DNA of 34,417 nucleotides from Crocinitomix sp. GTDB lineage: Bacteria; Bacteroidota; Bacteroidia; Flavobacteriales_D; Crocinitomicaceae. Location: assembly GCA_013138735.1 (NCBI GenBank), contig WTCE01000012.1:1-34417 (forward strand), in the 5' to 3' direction. The notes beneath the pieces were generated by a model. The model worked only from the letters and a program-made list of their open reading frames with translations, made no database searches and was not told the DNA's origin. Position numbers and translations under genes: made by a program. Positions 8,923-17,345 of the stretch are shown here, one piece after another (the stretch's first letter is position 1; every line of letters begins with the position of its first letter).

Positions 8923-9468
8923 TTACTTAATAACAACGTAATCTTTTTCTTCAATTTCGATTATATCTGTTTCCTTAATCTTCGCATGTAATTCACTTGC
9001 AGAAAACTTTGTATTATCAGACAATCTAATTTCCATTACAAATCTATCATCCGTTGTTCTTGGATAAGGATTATCTGCAGGCATTCCTGGTAATGTCTTA
9101 TTTCTAAATAAATAGGTAAGTGCCATTCCGTGCGCCGCAAATAATACGGTGAACTCAAATGTAATTGGAACAAAAGACGGGAAGTTTTCCATCAAACTAA
9201 AGTTTGGCTTACCTCCAATATTTATTGGCCAATTGTCAATCATCATGTATTTGAATCCAACAATCGATAGGGCCAGTCCCAATAATCCAAACATAAAAGA
9301 AACGATTCCTAAACGGGTATGTTTCACGCCAATCACTGGGTCAATCCCGTGAACTGGAAATGGTGAAAACACGTCTGTAATATGTACTCCTTCAGACACC
9401 AATTTCTTGGCACCGTCCAAAAGGACCATATCATCATCATACATTGCGTATATTACTCTGTCAGCCAT
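8923..9468 (-). CDS. actD: Alternative Complex III subunit ActD (DUF3341)
   Basis: A 181-residue DUF3341-family protein, the small membrane subunit of Alternative Complex III. It has a cytoplasmic N-terminal domain with the family motif ITDVFSPFPVHGID (around 31-44), two membrane helices (about 54-75 and 97-122), and a short C-terminal soluble part. In solved complexes ActD contacts the membrane core formed by ActC and ActF; no redox centre is expected and none is visible. It starts with ATG only 7 nt after the actC stop, so translational coupling is likely. Length is normal. Confidence 0.93.
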   Translation of the reverse strand: MADRVIYAMYDDDMVLLDGAKKLVSEGVHITDVFSPFPVHGIDPVIGVKHTRLGIVSFMFGLLGLALSIVGFKYMMIDNWPINIGGKPNFSLMENFPSFVPITFEFTVLFAAHGMALTYLFRNKTLPGMPADNPYPRTTDDRFVMEIRLSDNTKFSASELHAKIKETDIIEIEEKDYVVIK

Positions 9469-9475
9469 GTGATTC

Positions 9476-11254
9476 TTATTTATTCATTAATGTTTTAGCT
9501 TGCTCAGCCCAATTGTCTCTTTCTGCTCTACCTGGGAAAGTTCCTGTAATTGAGTCTAACAAATCATATTCTGCTTTCGTCATTTTACTTACTTGTTCGA
9601 AAGTATAAATACCAATGTCGTTTAATGTTCCTTCTAATTTTGGACCTACGCCGCTAACTAATTTCAGATCATTTTTATTTTCAGCAGAACCTTTTCCCAA
9701 TTTTTCAATTAGTGAATTAATTCGACCCTCTTTTTCTACATCCGTGATTTCTTCGGTCGCTGGCTTAGCTGTTGATTCTAATGTTTCCACTAGAGGAACA
9801 ACCGCATCTACTTTAGGTGCTACAACTTCTTGAACTGGTGCGGCAGTTTCAACAGCCGGAATTGGTTTATTACCTGATAGTCCTGCTGTACCATTCTTAT
9901 AAGATTCTCCTGATGTTTTTAAGATTGTTTTCAGTTCCGCAATTGGTAAAATCGGGAAGTATCTCGCAAAGGCTAGATAGAACACGAAGAATAATCCAAT
10001 TGTTCCGATATAGATACCTATATCTACCCAAGTTGGGTGGAACATACTCCAAGAGGAAGGTAAATAATCTTGATGCAGTGATGTTACGATAATTACGAAA
10101 CGCTCAAACCACATTCCAATATTTACTACAATTGAAATAAAGAATGTAAATAATAAACTTCTTCTTAGTTTTTTGAACCACATTAATTGTGGTGAAACAA
10201 CATTACATGTCATCATTGATGCATAAGCCCACCAATAAGGTCCTGTTGCTCTATTAATAAAGGCGTAAGATTCATATTCAACACCAGAATACCAAGACAT
10301 GAAGAGCTCAGTTAAATAAGCAACCCCAACAATTGAACCTGTAACCATGATTACAATGTTCATATATTCAATATGCTTAACGTGCAGATAGGCTTCTAAT
10401 TTTAGCCCTTTCCGTACAATCAACATAATTGTTTGTACCATGGCAAATCCAGAAAACACGGCCCCTGCAACGAAGTAAGGCGGAAAGATTGTGGTGTGCC
10501 AACCAGGTATGACTGACGTGGCAAAATCAAATGATACAATTGAGTGTACTGAGAATACTAATGGTGTAGCTAATCCAGCTAATACTAATGATACAATTTC
10601 AAAACGATTCCAATGTTTCGCTCTACCAGACCAACCGAATGATAAAATAGAATACATTTTTTTAGAAACAGGATTCTTAGCTCTATCGCGAATTGTAGCA
10701 AAATCGGGTAAAAGACCGATATACCAGAAAACAAAACCTACTGATAGATACGTTGAGATGGCAAATACATCCCATAAGAGTGGTGAATTAAAGTTAACCC
10801 AAAGTGAACCGAATTGATTTGGAATAGGCATTACCCAATATCCAACCCATAGACGTCCCATGTGAATTAGCGGGAAAACCCCTGCCATAAATACGGCAAA
10901 AATTGTCATGGCCTCAGCAGCACGGTTAATTGCCATTCTCCATCTCTGACGGAAAAGTAATAGCACCGCCGAGATTAATGTTCCGGCGTGTCCAATACCA
11001 ACCCACCAAACGAAGTTTGTAATATCCCAAGCCCATTGTACGGTCTTGTTCAATCCCCAAGTACCAATACCGGTACCTAGCAAGTACAAGATGCATCCAA
11101 TTCCGAATAATCCTAAAATTAGGGCTATTCCAAAAAGGACATACCAAGTTTTTGGAGCCTTACCTTCGATAGATCTACAGACGTCTTCCGTAATGTCATG
11201 ATACGTCTTATGACCTAAAATTAACGGTTCTCTAATTGATGCTTCCTTTTGCAT
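9476..11254 (-). CDS. actC: Alternative Complex III ActC (NrfD-like) fused to a helix-hairpin-helix domain
   Basis: A 592-residue protein. Residues 1 to about 440 form the NrfD/PsrC-like polytopic membrane subunit (about ten helices) that docks to the iron-sulfur protein ActB and binds quinol. Conserved loops include GIGTWGLNKTVQWAWDITNF near 62-81 and the AWDITNFVWWVGIGHAGTLI region. After a Pro/Val/Glu-rich linker (about 443-527) comes a separate soluble domain (528-592) beginning NDLKLVSGVGPKLEGTL. Its LxxVxGVGPK pattern is that of a helix-hairpin-helix domain, ending in a GRAERDNWAEQAK segment seen in related 'HhH' tails of other bacterial proteins. ActC proteins usually end after the membrane part, so this is a fusion. 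The reading frame is continuous, so no frameshift is involved. The tail should face the cytoplasm; its role is unknown. The gene lies 36 nt after actB and 7 nt before actD. Confidence 0.95.
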   Translation of the reverse strand: MQKEASIREPLILGHKTYHDITEDVCRSIEGKAPKTWYVLFGIALILGLFGIGCILYLLGTGIGTWGLNKTVQWAWDITNFVWWVGIGHAGTLISAVLLLFRQRWRMAINRAAEAMTIFAVFMAGVFPLIHMGRLWVGYWVMPIPNQFGSLWVNFNSPLLWDVFAISTYLSVGFVFWYIGLLPDFATIRDRAKNPVSKKMYSILSFGWSGRAKHWNRFEIVSLVLAGLATPLVFSVHSIVSFDFATSVIPGWHTTIFPPYFVAGAVFSGFAMVQTIMLIVRKGLKLEAYLHVKHIEYMNIVIMVTGSIVGVAYLTELFMSWYSGVEYESYAFINRATGPYWWAYASMMTCNVVSPQLMWFKKLRRSLLFTFFISIVVNIGMWFERFVIIVTSLHQDYLPSSWSMFHPTWVDIGIYIGTIGLFFVFYLAFARYFPILPIAELKTILKTSGESYKNGTAGLSGNKPIPAVETAAPVQEVVAPKVDAVVPLVETLESTAKPATEEITDVEKEGRINSLIEKLGKGSAENKNDLKLVSGVGPKLEGTLNDIGIYTFEQVSKMTKAEYDLLDSITGTFPGRAERDNWAEQAKTLMNK

Positions 11255-11290
11255 TCGTGTCGTTTTAGTTTTATCTAAAAAATATTATTC

Positions 11291-14200
11291 TTAATGTCCA
11301 GTTCCTTGAGTGTCTTCATCTCCTCCATGACCTGTATCCAAGCCATTATCGTCATGCGCGTCTCCTCCTTGATCATCACCACCGTGTGTATCTCCGTGTC
11401 CGTGTGCAGTTTGAATTTCTGTTAACTCGGCATTCACTTCGTTTCTCACTTTTACTTTATACCAAATATTTGGCTTCACTCCAATTTCTTCTAATGCTTG
11501 ATATGATCTCTTCTCTTCAGAAGACTTACGGATTTCTGATTCAACATCATTCCAATCTCCGAAAGTAATTGCGTTAGAAGGACAAACATCTGAACAAGCA
11601 GTTGTAACATCCCCATCAACAACTGGACGATTTGCTTTTTTAGCAACTAGTTTTCCAGTTTGAATTTTCTGAACACAGAAAGAACATTTTTCCATTACCC
11701 CTCTAGTTCTCACTACAACATCTGGATTTAATACCATACGTCCTAGGTCATCTTGAGCAGGATTTACTTCTGTAAATTTTCTATAAGAAGGGTAGTTAAA
11801 CCAGTTAAATCGACGTACTTTATAAGGACAGTTATTGGCACAATATCTTGTTCCAATACATCTGTTATACGTCATTTGATTTAAACCTTCATTTGAGTGC
11901 GTTGTTGCAGCTACTGGACAAACTGTTTCACATGGTGCGTGATTACAGTGTTGACAAAGCATTGGCATATAGGCCACTTTAGGATTATCAGCTGGTTTTT
12001 TCAACCCAGCAAATCCTTCTTCCGCAAATTCTTCTGGAACTCTTGTTCCAACTGTTGCTTCAACATCCGAAGCATAATATCTATCGATACGCAACCAGTG
12101 CATTTCTCTTCCTCTTCTTACCTCATCTCTACCAACTACTGGTACGTTGTTTTCAGATCCACAAGCGACAACACATGATCCACATCCTACACAAAGGTTT
12201 AAGTCAATCGACATTCCCCATCTGTGTCCAACATGCTCTACAGGATGTTCTTCCCATAAATCAAACTCTTCAGTTAGTTTCTCTTCATGATCCCAACCTG
12301 TGTGTAATGTATGTCTGTGATTATAAGCAGATGAGGCAATATGCTCATTCTTATAAGTGTCAAACGTAGTTTCTTTCATGATGGAATTTCTTGCCATCAC
12401 TGTAGCATGTGTTTGTGTACATGCTAATGTATATTTTCTTCCGGTATCAGTAACAGATCCTTCAAAGGACTCCATTACTCCGCCTTTTGCCAATTTAAAA
12501 GCATTTGCTCCAATCATTTCTGTAGAAGCTTTGCCATAATCGCCTGACTGTTGATAAGCGGATTTACCAATTTTTTCTTGATTTGCTCCACGACCGTAAC
12601 CAAATGCGATTCCGATTGTTCCAGGAGTTTGACCAGGTTGTGGATAAACAGGTAAATCAATTGATTCACTACCCACAGTTACTGTAACAACACTTTGCTC
12701 TTCTCTTTGTCCAAGGCCAGTATTATAAATTTGATCCCCATCTTCAGTTACCATTTCAGATGGAGCCATAGTTGCATAATTGTCCCAAGTCACTTTTGAA
12801 ATCGGATCTGGCAACTCTTGCATCCAAGGATTGTTGGCATGAATTCCTGAACCTAAACCTGCTTTTTGATAAAAAGAGATCTCTGTTCCTTTACTAGTTA
12901 TGCTTGCCTCTGCTGTTCCTGCTTTGCTTAAGTTGCCACTAAACGGCATATTACTCGCTGCAATAACAGCATCAGTACCACAGCTATTGTGAACCATTGC
13001 TGACCAATATGAATGGAAATCTGAATATTCAGTTTGCGCTGAGTAACCCCATTGCTTCCAAATATCAGAGATATAATCGTGATAATTTTTACTGTCTTTA
13101 CCAACATGCGAAGCCATTCCAGCCCAAATCATTAATGATTCTGCCGCAGGACGTGTATCGTGTAATGGACGAATAGTTGGTTGAGCAATTGAATAGTGGT
13201 TTTCTTTAGGATTAAAGTCATCCCAAGATTCTAATGCGTGACTGCTTGGACAAATGTACTGACATAAAGTTGCCGTTTCATCTGCATATTTAGCTAAAGA
13301 AACTGTTAATTTAACTTTCGCTACACCAGCAGCAAATCCTACAGCATCACCGTAAGAATAAACTGGATTTGTATCCCAAGTAATTAATGCACCAATTTTA
13401 CCTGCTTGCATGTCTTTTACCAAGGCATCCATTTTAGCATCTTCTGATTGGTGTAATTTAATTGGGTTATTTAAGTTAATTGTATTTGAATAGTTATTCA
13501 ATTTGCTATTAATAGCATTTACAATTACTTGAATTGATTTTCTATTTGATCCAGCAACAACGATTGATTTTCCTTTCGAAGCTTTCAAATCTGTTGCAGC
13601 AGCTTTAACATTTGCAATTACAACTGCATCTAAACCTTCAGTTGCAAGATTAATGCTTCCACCAACTTCTTTCAATAATAAAGCTAATACTTTACCTTGT
13701 TCAGATGGTTTGATCATTGAACGAACGTCTGCATTTGAACCAGTAACAGACATATTTGTCTCGAACTGATGATGACGTGACATCCAATCATTTTCTGGAT
13801 TTCTTCCTTTTACGTAATCTCCTAAGAATTGCGTTGGCAACACCCAAGAATTCATAAAGTCAGCTCCAACACTTACTATTGTTTTTGCTAAAGAGAAATC
13901 ATAATCAGGAATAACTCTTTTCCCGAAAGACTCCAAGTTCGCTTCACGCATTCCGTTATACGAAATTGCATCAAACTGAATGTGTTCAAATTTAGAATTG
14001 TCAACTACTGGTGCAGCAGCTGCCAAATCTTCTCCAACAACACCTTCAACCGGCGCCATTTCCACAGCAGCTCCCGTTAATGAAGTTTTCAACTCACCAA
14101 TAATGGTTCGTGTTGAAGGACTAATAATTGTATTTGATAATAAAACAACTTTATTACCTGTTGCTTTTAATTCTTTTATAATAGCTTCATCAGCTGTTTC

Positions 14201-14683
14201 CCAATGCGTTTCTCCTCCATTTAAACGTGCACCTTGTAAACGCTCACTATCATATAATGACAATACGGAACCGATAATTCTTGGATTCGTTCCTCCGTTT
14301 GTAAAACCATTATTTTTATTTCCTTTAATATGGATAGGACGACCTTCTCTTGTTTTAACTAAAACACTTGCGTAAGATTCACCATCATAAAAAGTAGATG
14401 CGTACCAATTTGCAACCCCAGGAGTTATGTCTTCTGGTTTAACCGCATAAGGCACTGCCTTAATCACAGGAGCTTCACAAGCAGCAACAGTAGCTGCAGC
14501 TACGCTAAATCCTAGAAACTTTAGGAAATCTCTTCGTCCTGTAGATGACTCTTTCAACTTATCTTCTGCCAAAAATTGGTCAACACTCAATTCTTGAGGA
14601 AATTCATTCTTCGTCGAAGCTACGAACTCCGGCGTTTCATTCAATTCATCAAGACCTTTCCAGTATTTTTTATTTGTTCCCAT
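11291..14683 (-). CDS. actB: Alternative Complex III iron-sulfur / MopB-like subunit ActB
   Basis: A 1130-residue fusion of a molybdopterin-oxidoreductase-like domain (N-terminal two-thirds, not expected to bind molybdenum in this complex) and a four-cluster ferredoxin domain (C-terminal third). An export signal with twin Arg (GRRDFLKFLGF, Arg50-Arg51) precedes a hydrophobic run and Cys69. Cluster motifs are CVGCGSCVVAC, CQHCNHAPCETVCP, CIGTRYCANNCP and CSFC...CSDVCP. The Thr in CIGTRYC replaces one cysteine, as expected for the single [3Fe-4S] cluster beside three [4Fe-4S]. It carries electrons between quinol at ActC and the hemes of ActA/ActE. The last ~35 residues are a His/Asp/Gly-rich tail. 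Flanked by actA (28 nt) and actC (36 nt). An ordinary formate dehydrogenase is unlikely given the context. Confidence 0.96.
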   Translation of the reverse strand: MGTNKKYWKGLDELNETPEFVASTKNEFPQELSVDQFLAEDKLKESSTGRRDFLKFLGFSVAAATVAACEAPVIKAVPYAVKPEDITPGVANWYASTFYDGESYASVLVKTREGRPIHIKGNKNNGFTNGGTNPRIIGSVLSLYDSERLQGARLNGGETHWETADEAIIKELKATGNKVVLLSNTIISPSTRTIIGELKTSLTGAAVEMAPVEGVVGEDLAAAAPVVDNSKFEHIQFDAISYNGMREANLESFGKRVIPDYDFSLAKTIVSVGADFMNSWVLPTQFLGDYVKGRNPENDWMSRHHQFETNMSVTGSNADVRSMIKPSEQGKVLALLLKEVGGSINLATEGLDAVVIANVKAAATDLKASKGKSIVVAGSNRKSIQVIVNAINSKLNNYSNTINLNNPIKLHQSEDAKMDALVKDMQAGKIGALITWDTNPVYSYGDAVGFAAGVAKVKLTVSLAKYADETATLCQYICPSSHALESWDDFNPKENHYSIAQPTIRPLHDTRPAAESLMIWAGMASHVGKDSKNYHDYISDIWKQWGYSAQTEYSDFHSYWSAMVHNSCGTDAVIAASNMPFSGNLSKAGTAEASITSKGTEISFYQKAGLGSGIHANNPWMQELPDPISKVTWDNYATMAPSEMVTEDGDQIYNTGLGQREEQSVVTVTVGSESIDLPVYPQPGQTPGTIGIAFGYGRGANQEKIGKSAYQQSGDYGKASTEMIGANAFKLAKGGVMESFEGSVTDTGRKYTLACTQTHATVMARNSIMKETTFDTYKNEHIASSAYNHRHTLHTGWDHEEKLTEEFDLWEEHPVEHVGHRWGMSIDLNLCVGCGSCVVACGSENNVPVVGRDEVRRGREMHWLRIDRYYASDVEATVGTRVPEEFAEEGFAGLKKPADNPKVAYMPMLCQHCNHAPCETVCPVAATTHSNEGLNQMTYNRCIGTRYCANNCPYKVRRFNWFNYPSYRKFTEVNPAQDDLGRMVLNPDVVVRTRGVMEKCSFCVQKIQTGKLVAKKANRPVVDGDVTTACSDVCPSNAITFGDWNDVESEIRKSSEEKRSYQALEEIGVKPNIWYKVKVRNEVNAELTEIQTAHGHGDTHGGDDQGGDAHDDNGLDTGHGGDEDTQGTGH

Positions 14684-14711
14684 ATCTATATATAAGCCTC
14701 TTTAATCTTAA

Positions 14712-16067
14712 TTAGTAATGACATTTTGCACATTCCAAGCCACCTAGCTCGCCAACTGTAACAACATCATCTTCTAAATACTTTTTATACGTTTTTTTGT
14801 CTTTCAACAAACGTTTATGAATTTCATTGTAGTAACTTCCATCAGGAGCACCTGCTAAATCAACGCTTGATTGTCTGTGACATTCGATACACCAACCCAT
14901 TGTTAAAGTAGGTTTTGTGAATTTTACCGAGTTTTCAGCCCAATCGTTATCTGTAACACCAACATTATTTAAATCTTCAGATGACATTACACGCGCCACT
15001 GTTTCTTTTTTCATGTTACCATGACATTGTTTACAATCAACCCCACCTGTAACAACGTGTTGTGAGTGATTGAAATAAACGTGATCAGGTAGGTTGTGAA
15101 CTTTCACCCATTTAATTGGTTTTGTTTCACCTGTATAAGTTTTAGTGTCTGCATCAAAACCTGCTGCTTCGTAAATTTTCGCGATTTCAGCAGTTCCATC
15201 TGCATTTGTTCCTTCTTTGACAGTTTTGTGACAGTTCATACAAACATTAACTGAAGGAATTGTAGCATGTCTAGATTTTGTTACTGAGTTGTGACAATAC
15301 TTACAATCAATACCTAAATCACCTGCATGCAATTCGTGAGAATATGCAATTGGTTGTTCTGGTTTATAATCTTCATAAACACCAAGGTCTAACCATTTCG
15401 TCATACCTAATGACAATAAAACAATAGTAGCGGCAAAAACTGTTACGCCAAACCAACCTCTATTTTTCCAAGCCCAAGAACGAGCAGACTCACCTACAGT
15501 TAATTGTTCTGGTTGTTCATCACCATCTTTATCTCTTGCTAAGGCAGCTAAGTTTCCTTTTACACCAGCAACAACTGCTATTACAATAATTAAAAGCCCA
15601 GATAATAACCACCAGTATAGTGATGAAGACTCTTCAGGCCCTGCTTGAGCCGAACCATCTGCCTTCTCAACAACTACTGGAGGTTCAAATGCTTCTATAT
15701 AAGCAAAGATATGATCAACGGCTGCTTCATCCACATTTTGAGGTGTCATTGGACTTACATCAAATTTTGAAACCTCAACCGCATAAGGATCTCCGCTATC
15801 GATTACCGACTGCGAATTTTTAATCCAAGCATAAAAATTCTCTTCTGTAGAATTATCAATCCAACGTTGCCTTGCGCCCTTCAGCGCGGGACCTGTCATA
15901 TCCTCATGAGGAAAGTGACAAGACGCACAGTTACCGTTAAACAATGCCTCACCTGTTGCAACATCCCCTTCTTGGGCATGAAGATTGTAAGTAAAAGAGA
16001 AAAAAGCGAGCACAACAAGTGCTAAATGCTTGATTTTGTTAGAGATGAACAAACTTTTTATATTCAT
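14712..16067 (-). CDS. actA: Alternative Complex III multiheme cytochrome c ActA
   Basis: The first gene of the respiratory operon, about 451 residues. Six CxxCH sites are visible: CASCH near the N-terminus, then CKYCH, CMNCH, CKQCH, CIECH and CAKCH in the C-terminal half. Layout: signal-like helix ending ...NLHAQ, a monoheme cytochrome c domain, membrane helix WWLLSGLLIIVIAVVAGV, a short charged loop, a second helix (VTVFAATIVLLSLGM), then the pentaheme domain. The classical ActA is described as pentaheme, so the first domain is an addition. I start at ATG 16067, which gives a normal signal peptide; a longer frame from 16112 adds 15 polar residues and would begin at the predicted transcription start. 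The protein ends in CAKCHY, so the last heme site is three residues from the end. Confidence 0.95.
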   Translation of the reverse strand: MNIKSLFISNKIKHLALVVLAFFSFTYNLHAQEGDVATGEALFNGNCASCHFPHEDMTGPALKGARQRWIDNSTEENFYAWIKNSQSVIDSGDPYAVEVSKFDVSPMTPQNVDEAAVDHIFAYIEAFEPPVVVEKADGSAQAGPEESSSLYWWLLSGLLIIVIAVVAGVKGNLAALARDKDGDEQPEQLTVGESARSWAWKNRGWFGVTVFAATIVLLSLGMTKWLDLGVYEDYKPEQPIAYSHELHAGDLGIDCKYCHNSVTKSRHATIPSVNVCMNCHKTVKEGTNADGTAEIAKIYEAAGFDADTKTYTGETKPIKWVKVHNLPDHVYFNHSQHVVTGGVDCKQCHGNMKKETVARVMSSEDLNNVGVTDNDWAENSVKFTKPTLTMGWCIECHRQSSVDLAGAPDGSYYNEIHKRLLKDKKTYKKYLEDDVVTVGELGGLECAKCHY

Positions 16068-16119
16068 TTGAAAAATTTTATTCCTTTTTTCGTTGGTATA
16101 CATGATACACAATCACGCA

Positions 16120-16127
16120 CAAAATTA
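16120..16127 (-). promoter_or_regulatory. Likely -7 element of the act-cta operon
   Basis: TAATTTTG on the minus strand (16127-16120) fits the Bacteroidota -7 consensus TAnnTTTG. A TTG at the expected distance upstream is not evident, so support is partial. Transcription would start near 16115, just upstream of the ATG chosen for actA at 16067 (leader about 48 nt). Confidence 0.4.
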
Positions 16128-16307
16128 GCACAAAGTCAGAGTAAGCCTAGAGTTTAAAGAAATTTTTGGGAAGCAGAATGCTAATTTAAATTGATTCTAA
16201 ATAAGCAAATAATCGCAAACTCTTATAGAATAATAAATTGCACCCGTTGTTTAATAAAAATGACAAAAAGATCAGGCAGTTTAGAAACGGTTGAATCGGT
16301 ATTTTTT

Positions 16308-16315
16308 TACCTTTG
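16308..16315 (+). promoter_or_regulatory. Likely -7 element of the SPOR-protein gene
   Basis: TACCTTTG matches TAnnTTTG exactly and lies 23 nt before the ATG at 16339. No clear TTG -33 element is seen at 20 nt. It sits downstream of the TTG at 16291, arguing against that longer start. Confidence 0.45.
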
Positions 16316-16338
16316 TTCAGCAATTGATTAAAAGCAAT

Positions 16339-16815
16339 ATGAAAAGAATATTATTTATAAGCGCAATTTTAATTGGAAGTCACTTTGCCAATGCGCAAGA
16401 TGGCTGGCTTAAATTCCCAGTAAACAAAAGTGATTCAACTAAGGCACAGCCTGTTAAATTAGATTATTCGGCTAAAAAGGGCAAGGTAACGTTGCATCAA
16501 GATGCACGGCTTGAAAAATTGAATGATTTTGTGCGCTCGGGTGAAGAATCTGTTGAAGGGGTTAAAATAGATGGATATCGCATTGTTATCTTCTTTGATC
16601 AAGACAAATCTGTTGTTTCGCAACAAAGAGCCAATTTTTTAGCCCGCTATAGTGACCATAGTGCTTATGTAGATTATATGGCGCCGAATTATCGTGTAAG
16701 AGTTGGGAACTTTAGAACACGTTTAGACGCTGAAGCCCTGAAAGCTGACTTGTTGGTTTATTTTCCAACTGCAGTTGTTGTGGAAGATAAGATTCAGTTG
16801 CCAAACATCCCTTGA
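16339..16815 (+). CDS. Secreted SPOR-domain protein
   Basis: A protein of about 158 residues with a clear signal peptide (MKRILFISAILIGSHFANAQ, cleavage after Ala-Asn-Ala or Gln) and a C-terminal SPOR domain. Its family pattern is visible: GYRIVIFF, then an alpha-helical part with QQRANFLARYSDHSAYV, then PNYRVRVGNFRTRLDAEALK. SPOR domains bind peptidoglycan stripped of stem peptides, so a periplasmic cell-wall role is likely, though the partner is unknown. ATG 16339 was preferred to the upstream TTG 16291, because it starts the signal peptide directly and the predicted promoter lies between the two. It is transcribed divergently from actA across a 271-bp shared region. A SPOR gene beside the act operon recurs, as I recall, in Bacteroidota. 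Confidence 0.88.
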   Translation: MKRILFISAILIGSHFANAQDGWLKFPVNKSDSTKAQPVKLDYSAKKGKVTLHQDARLEKLNDFVRSGEESVEGVKIDGYRIVIFFDQDKSVVSQQRANFLARYSDHSAYVDYMAPNYRVRVGNFRTRLDAEALKADLLVYFPTAVVVEDKIQLPNIP

Positions 16816-17345
16816 TCTCAATACAACCTCCAATTCGCTTCAGTATCTCCCAAAAGTTATCGGGACGATATGACGGATGGTTCTTGGTTGTAATTTTTTT
16901 TATTTCTTGTTTTTGTTGATGGAACGCGATAGTCCCAATAGTTATCAGGACGCACATCAGCGTTTGGGTTATTACGAACTAATGTATTGCAAAGAGCACT
17001 GAGGCTAGTTTAGTGAGCTGTGCTGAGCCCGTCGAAGTATCGAACTATCGCCTAACTCTTTGATTTGTGGTGTTTTTGGAACGCCATAAATCACATACCA
17101 GCGTTTGGGTTATCACAAACTAATGTACACTGAGGTTAGGTTATTGAGCTGCGCTGTGCTATGCTGAGTCCTTCGCTATTTGCTTCGGCCGCCGGTTAAA
17201 GCTTCTCGAGAGCAAAGAAGTGCTCTTTATTGAATTTGTTATTGGGCCTCGTTGAGTATTTATCGCTATTGATTGAATTTATTGGCAAAAAAAATCCCGA
17301 CCCGCTTTAGGCGAATCGGGACATATACTTTTAAGTTATTTTGTT
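16816..17345. repeat. Repeat-rich intergenic gap
   Basis: No gene is seen. Two imperfect direct copies occur at about 16921-17023 and 17078-17150, both with GGAACGC, CAGCGTTTGGGTTAT, AACTAATGTA and a (T)GAGCTG end. Two decayed palindromes of the CCC-ATA-TTATC-GGGA type lie at 16848-16865 and 16932-16951. A GAGCCCGTCGAAGTATCGAAC string (about 17024-17045) is the inverse of part of the repeat at 140-160. The end of the gap is the infB terminator. Confidence 0.65.
17287..17321 (-). terminator. infB: Terminator of the rimP-nusA-infB operon
   Basis: On the minus strand TCCCGATTCGC pairs with GCGGGTCGGGA (11 bp, two G-U pairs) around a 5-nt loop, followed by eight T (17294-17287). It begins 25 nt after the infB stop. 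A strong, typical intrinsic terminator. Confidence 0.92.

Noticed and set aside
13980-14375. 131-residue plus-strand frame inside actB
   Set aside because: Antisense to the conserved ActB N-terminal domain; composition fits a shadow frame.
11291-14683. Formate dehydrogenase or other molybdenum enzyme
   Set aside because: The MopB-like domain is fused to a ferredoxin-type domain with one [3Fe-4S] motif and sits in an actA-F operon, which fits ActB.
17209-17226. Small AGAGCA/TGCTCT hairpin as a terminator
   Set aside because: The stem is only 6 bp and the following sequence lacks a clean T-run; it is about 400 nt from the SPOR gene end.
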